The position numbers and the translations under genes were made by a program. From the IMG/VR virus record IMGVR_UViG_3300032296_003213, positions 1 through 30,169 of that record: a stretch of DNA of 30,169 nucleotides, one strand, 5' to 3'. Every line of letters starts with the position of its first letter. The stretch's first letter is position 1. The notes beneath the pieces were generated by a model that was not told where the DNA came from, did not search any database, and saw nothing but the letters and a program-made list of their open reading frames with translations. This document shows positions 11,607 through 19,153 of the stretch, one piece after another. The stretch comes from a virus.

Positions 11607-13105
11607 AGAACAAATCCTTTTTCTCGTTGCTTGGGCAAGATCAGGTGAAGCGATTTCTTGGCACGGGTCACGCCTACGTAGAAGAGGCGGTTGATGTTGT
11701 CGCTCTGGGCCGCGTATTCCTTGGCCGACTTGGGCGAGAGGTCCATGAACAGTAGGACGTTGTCGGCCTCCCCGCCCTTGGCTCCATGAATTGTGGACAA
11801 CTTTATGCGGCCGGCCGTGGATAACTTGGTGCCTCGACGCAGAACGGCGATCAGGTACTCACGCTTTTCCTCGGCAATGCGCTCCAGGGCTTCGTGCCAG
11901 ATGGCACTGGTCCGTAGGCCATGATCCTTGGTCAGCGTCTCAAGGGTGTACATCGCGGTCGGGTCCCCGCCCTTGAAGGTTCGGTGGCCTCGGGCAACGA
12001 ACTCTCCACCCAAGTACTTGTAGATGTCCATTACGTGCGCCCCAACAACTTCCTCGCCCCGGCGCAGGGCCTCCCAATGCACCACCGCCTCGATCATCTT
12101 GACCGGCAGGCTCGGCACCCCGCCGCGCTCAAACAGGATGCCGCTTGAGCGCAGCCATTCATGCACCGGGTTGAGCATGTAGTTGGTCGAAGCCAGGATG
12201 AGCCAAGGCTCGTCGTTGAGGGGCACATCCTCGAACCGGTAGTAGGTCTTGACCATGCCCTCGAAGTCCCGGGCCTTCCACTTCTTGGGCTGGCGTTCCC
12301 TGATCCGGTGGACGATGTGGTTGGCCAGGGCGTGGACGGTGCTGGGGACCCGGTAGGACTGCTCGAGCACGGTGATTTGCCCCTGAAAGGACAGGAAACT
12401 CTTGACATCAGCGCCGGCCCAGGTGAATACTGCCTGATCGTCGTCTCCGGCGAGGAAGGCCCGTTTCGCCTTGGAAACCAGTAGCTCGACCATTTGCCAT
12501 TGAAGTCGGCTCAGGTCCTGCGCCTCATCGATGATCACCACCTCCAGGGCCGGGATCAGCGATGCGTCGAGCACCACCATCTCCAGCAGGTCCGTGAAGT
12601 CAAACAGGTTGCGCGAGCGCCGGTAGTGGCGGTAGGACCGCTCTACGAACTCGAAGTGATACCACTCGATGTCCAGGCCGCTTTGGTCGTAGTGCTGGCG
12701 CAAATCGATGCCTTTAATGCGGGCCAGATTGATCTCGTTGAGGATCGGATTGTCGGCCTTGGCAAGGTTTACATCGTCTTCGGTGCCCAGGGCGATCTCA
12801 ATGCCCACCTCGGCGGCAAACTCCCGGTAGTGCTCGGGCTTCATGATCATGTCGGCCTTGACGGCAAGGCAATGGAAGGCCAGGGAGTGCAGCGTCCGGA
12901 AGAACGGGAAGTCGGTCTTGGGATGGAGGAACGGGAACTTGACCATGGCCCGGTCCCGCGCTTCGTTGGCGGCCTTGCGCGTGAAGGAGAAGTAGCCGAT
13001 CTGGGACGATGGTACGCCGGCCTCTAGTTCCTGCTCGACGCGGTTGAGCAAGTAGGTTGTTTTACCAGCCCCCGGGGGCCCGAAGATTTTGTGAATCTCT
13101 GTCAT
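11603..13105 (-). CDS. SF1 DNA helicase, UvrD/Dda-like
   Basis: 500 aa with the full SF1 motif set: Walker A GPPGAGKTT (9-17), motif Ia FSFTRKAANEA (39-49), Walker B IIDEAQD (191-197), motif III GDDDQAVFTWAGAD (220-233), motif IV QSYR (249-252), motif V TIHGAKGGEADNV (438-450) and motif VI YVGVTRAKKSLHL (476-488). Such enzymes unwind DNA 3'-5' (UvrD/Rep/PcrA) or 5'-3' (Dda); polarity cannot be read here. It is shorter than UvrD (about 720 aa), closer to phage Dda. Between primase and polymerase, it likely serves as the replicative or recombination helicase; no DnaB-type helicase is in the window. The ATG lies 2 nt from the primase stop. Confidence 0.92.
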   Translation of the reverse strand: MTEIHKIFGPPGAGKTTYLLNRVEQELEAGVPSSQIGYFSFTRKAANEARDRAMVKFPFLHPKTDFPFFRTLHSLAFHCLAVKADMIMKPEHYREFAAEVGIEIALGTEDDVNLAKADNPILNEINLARIKGIDLRQHYDQSGLDIEWYHFEFVERSYRHYRRSRNLFDFTDLLEMVVLDASLIPALEVVIIDEAQDLSRLQWQMVELLVSKAKRAFLAGDDDQAVFTWAGADVKSFLSFQGQITVLEQSYRVPSTVHALANHIVHRIRERQPKKWKARDFEGMVKTYYRFEDVPLNDEPWLILASTNYMLNPVHEWLRSSGILFERGGVPSLPVKMIEAVVHWEALRRGEEVVGAHVMDIYKYLGGEFVARGHRTFKGGDPTAMYTLETLTKDHGLRTSAIWHEALERIAEEKREYLIAVLRRGTKLSTAGRIKLSTIHGAKGGEADNVLLFMDLSPKSAKEYAAQSDNINRLFYVGVTRAKKSLHLILPKQREKGFVL

Positions 13106-13107
13106 GG

Positions 13108-14640
13108 CTAGAACGGGCTCCCCTCAGTGCGCTGGGTGTGCGTCTCAAAGGGCGCATCCTGCTTCTGAAAGCGGGGGATGCGCCAGCAGCGCACTGTCCG
13201 GTTTTTGAGGAACAGGCTGATAGGCTCACCACCCATATCCCGCAGCCTCTGGGCCATCTTGGGCGCGGACAGTGAAGCGAAGTTGTTGCGTTTGAGGTGG
13301 GTCTCCAGGTCTTTCATCCTGAAGTAGGTGCGGGCCTCCTCATCATCCGTCCATGGCCGGCCCATGATGATCTCATCGCGCACAAGCGCCTGCTGCATGT
13401 GGGTGGTGAACTCTTCGAGCAGGTCCATAAAGCGGCCGGTCACGCTGGTGTCTTCGCTGGCCTCAGTGATCTGCTCGGTCTCAATCATTTCCTTGAGCAG
13501 GGCATTGAGCAAGTTCTCCCAGTCCTGTTTGCGCAGGGTCGGGGGTAGGACATTGAGCTTTTCCAGGCAGGACTTTTGGAACGCACCCTGTAGGAATAGG
13601 CTGTCAGTGTCAAGTTCGATGCGCCGTCCGTTGACGTCCAAGAACCACAGCGGTGGCTCACTGGCGTACTTCGACAAGCTTGCGATCTGTGGCGCGTCAG
13701 GTGCGTTGGCCCCGATGCCAAACTTGCGGGTGCGGCACAGGCCTGAGTGGCAGAAGGAATTTAGCGGCGCATCTTTGCACTTGTAGTGGTAGTCTTTCTT
13801 GCCAACCTGTTTGACCAATATTTGGACTTCGTTGTTGGGCAGAGGGGGAGCCACATATTTGTAGTTATATTCAACCATCTTGTCTTCCCAACCGGCGGGG
13901 TGGGCCCGTTTAAGATAGATGCCAATGTTGAATAGGCCATTATTGCGGGTGCCCTCCGGGAAGCCTTGGGCGCATAGCGCTTGTAGACATGGCGGGCCAT
14001 CCTTGATGGGGCTCTCTGCCTGCTTAGGCGGCTCAGGAAAACTGAGCGGCAACTCTTGAACCGCTGCATCGTATAGAGCGTAGAACTCTTCCAAAGTCGC
14101 CGCAGACCCATCCGGGTTGATTGCGTAGCGAAGGCCGGCGTCTCCACCGAAGTACGGCAGGTTGAGGAAGTTGCCGGTGTCTCCTCGATCAACAAGGATT
14201 TCCGCTTGCTTCGGGAATATTTCGCGTCCAGCTTCGCCGAGAAGAGCCGCAGCATTTTTGAGATACGTCTGGAAATCTCTTGCCGGGGCAGGTGTTTTGG
14301 TAAAGAGGAAGACATGGGCACCCCCAGATTTACTTCTGCAAACGACCAGTGGCAGCTTCAGCTGCGCGATGCGCTCTACGAGACCTTTGTGGTCCAGAGG
14401 GTACTGGTCAATGTCAATACAGCCCCAGATGCAGGTGTTATCCGCCCTGATCGGGATAATTCCAAGACTCGGTTCAACACCCTCGAGGTGTGCAATCCAC
14501 AAGTCATCCGTTGGGGGCTTGCGCACGACTGTGGCCTGCCCAGCTTGTTTTCCGTCTCCACGTTCTGCCTTTATTCGGTACGTACCGTAAGCGATGTCCA
14601 GTCCACTGAAGATCGCTTTGAACCTTGTTATGTCTGTCAT
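13108..14640 (-). CDS. Archaeo-eukaryotic primase (AEP), TOTE-type
   Basis: The N-terminal ~170 residues form an AEP catalytic domain: the metal-binding DxD in WGCIDIDQY (D76/D78), the nucleotide-binding SKSGGAHVFLF (S105, H109) and GNFLNLPYFGG (157-166). The pattern matches the TOTE conflict-system/phage primase branch rather than DnaG. The central part (218-310) carries CLQALCAQG, GTRNNGLFNIG and three further cysteines (C288, C297, C302) in YKCKD...SFCHSGLC, a plausible zinc or Fe-S site. The C-terminal 180 residues look like an alpha-helical, possibly winged-helix, extension. It would prime replication and may also have polymerase activity. It is followed by the SF1 helicase and polymerase genes. 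Confidence 0.88.
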   Translation of the reverse strand: MTDITRFKAIFSGLDIAYGTYRIKAERGDGKQAGQATVVRKPPTDDLWIAHLEGVEPSLGIIPIRADNTCIWGCIDIDQYPLDHKGLVERIAQLKLPLVVCRSKSGGAHVFLFTKTPAPARDFQTYLKNAAALLGEAGREIFPKQAEILVDRGDTGNFLNLPYFGGDAGLRYAINPDGSAATLEEFYALYDAAVQELPLSFPEPPKQAESPIKDGPPCLQALCAQGFPEGTRNNGLFNIGIYLKRAHPAGWEDKMVEYNYKYVAPPLPNNEVQILVKQVGKKDYHYKCKDAPLNSFCHSGLCRTRKFGIGANAPDAPQIASLSKYASEPPLWFLDVNGRRIELDTDSLFLQGAFQKSCLEKLNVLPPTLRKQDWENLLNALLKEMIETEQITEASEDTSVTGRFMDLLEEFTTHMQQALVRDEIIMGRPWTDDEEARTYFRMKDLETHLKRNNFASLSAPKMAQRLRDMGGEPISLFLKNRTVRCWRIPRFQKQDAPFETHTQRTEGSPF

Positions 14641-14731
14641 TGCACTCTCTATGGAAGGAGGGGCCTACTCGCTGCGTCTGAGGCTCAATGCCCATGCACC
14701 GTAGTGGCAGCATCCGCTTTCGGCCCCAAAA

Positions 14732-15499
14732 TCAGAACGGGGCTGGTCCGTTGTCCACGGCACCTTCGCCTTCATGCTTGACCTTGACCTCGCCTGCACT
14801 GATCTGTGAGGCAAAGGACTTGGCGGCCTGATACTGATTCATATCCTGAATCGGGCCGATCTTCTCGATCTCCCATCCATACCACTTGCCCTTGTCGTTC
14901 GACTCGGCCTGGGTGGTCAGGCGATACAGGTGGCTGTACATCGGAGGAGTGTACGGGCCGTTCTTGCCCATGAGCTTAGTGCTCATCATCATGCTGTTCC
15001 ACTTGCGCGACTTTTTCAGTTGCGTGGACTTCATGACGATCAAAGCAGGCTCAGGGATGCCCGCATCGTTGACGATCATCACATAATGATTGGCCGTGTT
15101 CTCGATGTAGTTGCCGTTGTCCAGATAGTCCTTGTTGTCCCCCGGCTCCCGGTGGGTGCGGGTGAGGATGTCGGATGTTGCCGGATAGATTGCAATCGGT
15201 GCGCCACTGCCCGAACCGCGAGGGGCCCACTCAATGTACTGACGCACATAGGCCACCGGGATGACGGTGATGCCTTTCTTGCCATCGTAGATTTGTCCAG
15301 TGACGCTGTTCATCACGCAACCGGGCATCGCACCTTCAACCTCGCCCACTTCAGGGCTGGTGCTGGTGAGCAGCTTGAGGAACGGGAGAGCAAAGTCCTC
15401 CTGCCCCATGCCGTCAAAGCCGCTGTTCGCGTCCTGCTCAAAGTCACCGCCCAAAGCGACGGCATATTCTTTTTTCTCGACTACTTCATTCTTGGCCAT
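14732..15499 (-). CDS. Conserved phage protein, putative ssDNA-binding
   Basis: 255 aa from the ATG at 15497-15499, behind AACAAGGAAATTAATC. It contains EDFALPFLKLLTSTSPEVGE, then EGAMPGCVMNSVTGQIYDGK, ITVIPVAYVRQYIEWAPRG and YSHLYRLTT..., a mostly beta pattern I associate with phage replication-module proteins often annotated as ssDNA-binding. The tail (KVKHEGEGAVDNGPAPF) is disordered and ends in a terminal Phe, as bacterial SSB and T7 gp2.5 do. It is encoded directly before the primase. Function is inferred from context; no OB-fold is provable here. Confidence 0.65.
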   Translation of the reverse strand: MAKNEVVEKKEYAVALGGDFEQDANSGFDGMGQEDFALPFLKLLTSTSPEVGEVEGAMPGCVMNSVTGQIYDGKKGITVIPVAYVRQYIEWAPRGSGSGAPIAIYPATSDILTRTHREPGDNKDYLDNGNYIENTANHYVMIVNDAGIPEPALIVMKSTQLKKSRKWNSMMMSTKLMGKNGPYTPPMYSHLYRLTTQAESNDKGKWYGWEIEKIGPIQDMNQYQAAKSFASQISAGEVKVKHEGEGAVDNGPAPF

Positions 15500-15515
15500 G
15501 ATTAATTTCCTTGTT

Positions 15516-16073
15516 TCACGCTGATTTGATGGTCGCTCTTTGGCCAACGTAAACACCAAAGAGTTCTGTGGGGAACTCGCTTCCGCGTTCCACCTGCTCG
15601 CGAACCCAGGCCTTGAGGGTCTGGGGTTCGATCTTCTGCGCTTGCTCCACAGGGTAGTTTTGCTCGCGCAGTTGATTCAGGAGTGCCTCGCACAGCTTGT
15701 CCTCATTGCGGCCAAACCGTACTGACACAGTGTTCTTGATGATGTCGTCGTACCCATGCTCACGCAGCCACTCGTAGGCCTGCGCCCGCTTCTCTTCGGG
15801 GATGCTGGCGCTGTAGAACGGCTTGACAACAATCTCGCTGCCATCGGTCATGGTGAACTTGGACATGCCCAGTTCTTGCAGCATCGCAGGGATTGCCTCT
15901 TCCATCATCTTGCGCTGCTGTTCCTTGCGCTCCTTGAGCACTGACTCCATGTCAAGGATTTCTTTCTCAAGCTCCTTGGCCCGCTTGGCCAAAGCACCGA
16001 CAGAGGACAGGTCCTCGTTCTTGATGGTCAGGGCGTCTGCGTCCTGCTCAAACACGCTGTTGATATCACTCAT
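15516..16073 (-). CDS. Coiled-coil phage protein of the replication operon
   Basis: 185 aa from ATG 16073 (GGAGAAAGAG upstream; further in-frame ATGs exist). Residues 28-62 form a coiled coil (ALAKRAKELEKEILDMESVL). A compact domain follows with IPAMLQELGMSKFTMTDGSE, IPEEKRAQAYEWLREHGYDD and IIKNTVSVRFGR. I recall this coil plus KFT.TDG plus AFEWLREHG arrangement from many phages as an uncharacterised protein. Placement between a conserved small gene and the ssDNA-binding candidate suggests a replication or recombination accessory. It overlaps the upstream gene by 8 nt. Confidence 0.72.
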   Translation of the reverse strand: MSDINSVFEQDADALTIKNEDLSSVGALAKRAKELEKEILDMESVLKERKEQQRKMMEEAIPAMLQELGMSKFTMTDGSEIVVKPFYSASIPEEKRAQAYEWLREHGYDDIIKNTVSVRFGRNEDKLCEALLNQLREQNYPVEQAQKIEPQTLKAWVREQVERGSEFPTELFGVYVGQRATIKSA

Positions 16074-16395
16074 CTCTTTCTCCATTCTCGGTAACATCGA
16101 TCTTGACGGGGATGTACAGCTTCTCACGCCGGTCCCACTTCAAGGCTGTGTATCGGCCAGAGTTATAGAAAGCAGCTATCGAGCAGGCCAAGCCGATAGC
16201 CACAGGGTCGCCTGTCAGTAACAGGGCATCCCCTTCCTTGTAGTCCCGCAGCTTGCGCCTCAAGGTGCGAACAGTCGGGACGGTGCTGAAAGCAATTTGC
16301 GTGTTCGAGGGCAGCAAAACCTTGATCTCCCCGAAGCGCATGGCGGCGGAAATATCGTGGTTGGGCATCTCTTGCACAACGTATACGGTAGGCAT
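16066..16395 (-). CDS. Conserved small phage protein (109 aa)
   Basis: Starts MPTVYVVQEMPNHDISAAMR and contains EIKVLLPSNTQIAFSTVPT, RKLRDYKEGDALLLTGDPVA, ALKWDRREKLYIPVKIDV. This VVQE...G...VLLP...GDP.AIG...LKWDR......P..I pattern is common in phages and found near replication genes; function unknown. The ATG at 16393-16395 follows GAGAAAGGAGAATGTAAAC; upstream in-frame codons lie across the promoter and are not used. It is the first gene of the leftward replication operon. Confidence 0.8.
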   Translation of the reverse strand: MPTVYVVQEMPNHDISAAMRFGEIKVLLPSNTQIAFSTVPTVRTLRRKLRDYKEGDALLLTGDPVAIGLACSIAAFYNSGRYTALKWDRREKLYIPVKIDVTENGERDE

Positions 16396-16427
16396 GTTTA
16401 CATTCTCCTTTCTCAAACCGTGCGCCC

Positions 16428-16455
16428 AGTGTACACTACTTCCCGGGCATGTCAA
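16428..16455. promoter_or_regulatory. Divergent promoter with palindromic -10
   Basis: Leftward: TTGACA (16450-16455), 16-nt spacer, TACACT (16428-16433). The -10 lies in the perfect palindrome AGTGTACACT (16428-16437), so a rightward TACACT (16432-16437) also exists, with TTCTCA (16410-16415) 16 nt upstream as a weaker -35. Both operons could fire from one site. The leftward start is strong; the rightward one is an inference. Confidence 0.75.
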
Positions 16456-16484
16456 GCCCCGCAACCACAGAAAGGAAGAAAGCA

Positions 16485-17936
16485 GTGGACTACTTCTTGG
16501 AAAAGTACCCGTTTAAGAACAAGCCGTACCTTCATCAGGCCGCGTACCTGCAACGATTCTGGGAAGACCCAGCGGTTGCTCTGTTCGCAGACATGGGCAC
16601 TGGCAAGAGCTTCATGCTCATCAACAACGCCGCCATGCTCTACGACAAGGGCAAGATCAACGCCATGCTGGTCGTGGCCCCGAAGGGCGTCTATCGTAAC
16701 TGGTACACGGGGCAAATACCAGAGCATATGCCTGCGCATATACCCTACACCATGGCATGCTGGTCGCCTACGCCGAAGAAGGCCGAGCGGGCGGAGATGG
16801 ACAAGATGCTCAACGCCACCGACACGCTGCGAGTCCTGGTCATGAACGTCGAAGCATTCAGCACGGAGAAGGGCGCGGCATTTGCCCGCACCTTCCTGCG
16901 GGTGACCACCGCTTACATGGCCATCGACGAGAGCACTACCATCAAGACGCCGCAGTCCAAGCGCAGCAAGAACATCGTCAAGATTGGCCGTGATGCGCGG
17001 TACAGGAGGATTGCAACGGGCTCCCCGGTGACCAAGAGCCCGCTGGACCTCTTCAGCCAGTGCTATTTCCTCTCCCCCGACTACCTGGGCTACGACAGCT
17101 TCTACGCCTTCCAGGCCCGGTACGCCATGATGATTGAGCGCAAGCTGGCCACCCACACCTTCCGCCAGATTGTGGGCTACCGGCACTTGGATGAGTTGCA
17201 CCAGAAGCTGGGCACCTTCAGCTTCCGGGTGACCAAGGACGAGTGCCTGGACCTGCCCGACAAGGTATTCACGCGGCGCGAGATTGAATTGACCGATGAG
17301 CAGCGCAAGGCCTACGACCAGATGAAGCTGATGGCGCTCACGTTGATCGACGGCAACCTCATGTCGACCAACAATGCCTTGACTCAGATCATGCGGCTGC
17401 ACCAGATCGTCTGCGGGCACGTAAAGTTCGACGATGGCCGGCAGGAGGATTTGCCCAACAACCGGGTCAAGGAACTGCTGGCAACCGTCGAGGAGTGCAA
17501 CGGCAAGATCATCATCTGGGCCAACTACCGCCGGGACATCGAGAACATCAAAAATGCTCTGGCCGAGGAGTACGGCATGACCACCGTGGCGACCTACTAC
17601 GGCGATACGGAGGCAGAGGATCGGCAGGACATCGTCAACCGCTTTCAAGACCCGGAAAGTGGCTTGCGCTTTTTTGTCGGCAACCCCCGCACGGGCGGCT
17701 ACGGCTTGACGCTAACAGCGGCGCACACCGTCATCTACTACAGCAACAACTTCGACCTGGAGGTGCGGCTGCAGAGTGAGGACCGGGCCCACCGGATTGG
17801 CCAGACCAACAAGGTGACCTACATCGACTTCATCAGCCCGGGCACAGTAGACGAGCACATCGTCAAGGCCCTGCGCAGCAAGATCAACATCGCCTCGCAA
17901 GTGCTGGGCGAAGAACTCAAGGAGTGGATTAAATGA
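16485..17936 (+). CDS. SNF2-type SF2 helicase/translocase
   Basis: 483 aa from a GTG at 16485 with AGAAAGGA 9 nt upstream; an ATG at 16449 lacks a ribosome site and lies in the promoter. Motifs (numbered from the GTG): Walker A ADMGTGKS (35-42), Walker B MAIDEST (145-151, DEST rather than DEAH), motif III ATGSPV (177-182), motif V NPRTGGYGLTLTAA (400-413) and motif VI QSEDRAHRIGQ (430-440), the last being diagnostic of SNF2. These are ATP-driven dsDNA translocases. It begins the rightward operon beside the nuclease gene, so it may remodel forks or clear DNA-bound proteins in replication or recombination. The protein is short, without accessory domains. Confidence 0.9.
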   Translation: MDYFLEKYPFKNKPYLHQAAYLQRFWEDPAVALFADMGTGKSFMLINNAAMLYDKGKINAMLVVAPKGVYRNWYTGQIPEHMPAHIPYTMACWSPTPKKAERAEMDKMLNATDTLRVLVMNVEAFSTEKGAAFARTFLRVTTAYMAIDESTTIKTPQSKRSKNIVKIGRDARYRRIATGSPVTKSPLDLFSQCYFLSPDYLGYDSFYAFQARYAMMIERKLATHTFRQIVGYRHLDELHQKLGTFSFRVTKDECLDLPDKVFTRREIELTDEQRKAYDQMKLMALTLIDGNLMSTNNALTQIMRLHQIVCGHVKFDDGRQEDLPNNRVKELLATVEECNGKIIIWANYRRDIENIKNALAEEYGMTTVATYYGDTEAEDRQDIVNRFQDPESGLRFFVGNPRTGGYGLTLTAAHTVIYYSNNFDLEVRLQSEDRAHRIGQTNKVTYIDFISPGTVDEHIVKALRSKINIASQVLGEELKEWIK

Positions 17937-18649
17937 TGCTGGTGCCCGTCCGCCGCAAGTACGTCTACAAGCGCCTCGAGCGCCTCGACAGGTCCTCGGG
18001 CCGCGTTTATCGCATCGATGGCGATGACATCCCGATGCCTAGCGTCACGACCATCCTCAATGAGACCAAGGACCGCAGCAGTCTTAAAGCTTGGGAAGAG
18101 CAAGTGGGCAAGGAAGCGGCCGAGCGCATCAGGAACGAGGCAGCCACCATCGGCACCCACATGCACGGCGTCATCGAGCGATTGCTGCTGGAGCGGCCGC
18201 TGGACATCCCCAGAACATGGCAGCAGGTCAGGGGCTACTGGATGGGCTACAGGCTCATCGAGCACTTCTTCCCGCATGTCAACGAGGTGTGGGGCGCGGA
18301 AGTGTCGCTGTACGTGCCAAGCACATACGCCGGCACTTCCGACTGCGTGGGCGTCTACAAGGACAAGCCCAGCATCATAGACTTCAAGCAGACCAACAAG
18401 CCCAAGAAGCGCGAGTGGATTGAGGACTACTTCCTACAGCTTGCCGCGTATGCGGTTGCGCACGACAAGGTGCATGGAACGAAGATCGACCAGGGCGTGG
18501 TGATGATGATGAGTCAGGCCGGAGAGCCGCAGGAGTTTGTCACCGCCGGCCGCGAGTTCGACGAGTACAAGGACAAGTGGTGGCGGCGCGTGGAGCAGTA
18601 CCAAAAAAGAGGCCGGGAGGTCCAGCCTCCCGGCCAAAGTGCCATCTAG
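17933..18649 (+). CDS. PD-(D/E)XK exonuclease, MGME1/RecB-like
   Basis: 238 aa. The motifs of the PD-(D/E)XK superfamily are in order: helix with GTHMHGVIE (74-82), acidic D137 in GTSDCVG, the IIDFKQTNK core with D150/K152, and Q169 in YFLQLAAYAVAH. This matches the MGME1/phage exonuclease and RecB-nuclease branch that trims DNA ends, producing substrates for recombination. The ATG overlaps the helicase stop (ATGA), linking the two. Its last 15 codons contain the terminator of the opposing late transcript. Confidence 0.85.
   Translation: MMLVPVRRKYVYKRLERLDRSSGRVYRIDGDDIPMPSVTTILNETKDRSSLKAWEEQVGKEAAERIRNEAATIGTHMHGVIERLLLERPLDIPRTWQQVRGYWMGYRLIEHFFPHVNEVWGAEVSLYVPSTYAGTSDCVGVYKDKPSIIDFKQTNKPKKREWIEDYFLQLAAYAVAHDKVHGTKIDQGVVMMMSQAGEPQEFVTAGREFDEYKDKWWRRVEQYQKRGREVQPPGQSAI
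18603..18635 (-). terminator. Intrinsic terminator of the late leftward operon
   Basis: On the minus strand GGCCGGGAGG, a 5-nt loop and CCTCCCGGCC (18611-18635, a perfect 10-bp stem) are followed by TCTTTTTT (18603-18610). It lies inside the 3' end of the oppositely oriented nuclease gene, about 70 bp beyond the last leftward gene. No T-run exists on the plus strand. Confidence 0.8.
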
Positions 18650-18703
18650 GGGTGGAGACGCCCCGAGGAAGGAAAGATGGCAACTGCAATCGGTGGAAAG
18701 AGT

Positions 18704-18973
18704 TTACTTCTTTCCAAGCTTTTCGCGTTCTTCCAGCAGCCTGACTTTGACCTGAAGCTCGTTGATGTGCTGCATCAACTGCTCTTTTTGGATAGCTCGA
18801 CGTTCGGCGGAAATAGGACTATCCGTTGGGACGCCCTCTTTGGTAATCAAAGCAGGCATCGCGCCTTCAATCTTGGTCAGGCGATTGGAAAAGTCAGCCA
18901 CCTGCCCCAGCAGCCAAGCCAAAGCGGCCACCACAATTGGAATGACGGCCTTGAGTACGTCTGACCAAGCCAT
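18704..18973 (-). CDS. Membrane-anchored coiled-coil protein (89 aa)
   Basis: From ATG 18973 the product has one N-terminal transmembrane helix (VLKAVIPIVVAALAWLLGQV, residues 6-25), then a linker (LTKIEGAMPALITKEGVPTD) and a coiled coil (RAIQKEQLMQHINELQVKVR). The topology resembles small phage proteins in or near lysis or late genes. Holin or spanin function is possible but not shown. The start overlaps the preceding stop as TAATG. It is the last gene before the late terminator. Confidence 0.75.
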   Translation of the reverse strand: MAWSDVLKAVIPIVVAALAWLLGQVADFSNRLTKIEGAMPALITKEGVPTDSPISAERRAIQKEQLMQHINELQVKVRLLEEREKLGKK

Positions 18974-19134
18974 TACTTCTTCCTCGCCGCCCGCATGTTG
19001 TCCACCAGATTGGGGTAGGGCCGGCCGGCCTTTTTGGCCATGGTCTTTGCCGCGCTCTTCTTGGCAGGGCTTAGCTTCTTGGGCTTGCCGATGTCCGTGG
19101 GCCGTGGTTTGTCCCACACGGGCTTTTTCATCAT
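18973..19134 (-). CDS. 53-aa Lys-rich basic protein
   Basis: Begins MMKKPVWDKPRPTDIGKPKK, then LSPAKKSAAKTMAKKAGRPY and PNLVDNMRAARKK. It is very basic with a Pro/Ala/Lys composition like histone-tail or DNA-condensing peptides. An AAGGAG Shine-Dalgarno sequence lies 6 nt before the ATG at 19134 and the stop overlaps the next start (TAATG). It may bind DNA in the virion or act as a scaffold. Not recognised as a named family. Confidence 0.7.
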   Translation of the reverse strand: MMKKPVWDKPRPTDIGKPKKLSPAKKSAAKTMAKKAGRPYPNLVDNMRAARKK

Positions 19135-19153
19135 GATCTGCTCCTTGGTGAAG

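Noticed and set aside
14504-14713. 69-aa minus-strand ORF before the primase
   Set aside because: It overlaps the primase N-terminus out of frame and has no ribosome site.
16449-16484. Upstream ATG start for the SNF2 helicase
   Set aside because: No Shine-Dalgarno and it overlaps the -35 of the opposing promoter; GTG 16485 has AGAAAGGA at good spacing.
16452-17648. 398-aa minus-strand ORF
   Set aside because: Antisense to the SNF2 helicase, whose motifs are unmistakable; it is the usual long shadow frame in GC-rich DNA.
18677-18964. 95-aa plus-strand ORF with a good AAGGAAAG ribosome site
   Set aside because: Antisense to the TM coiled-coil gene, which has coherent topology and stop-start coupling; the product looks like a shadow translation.
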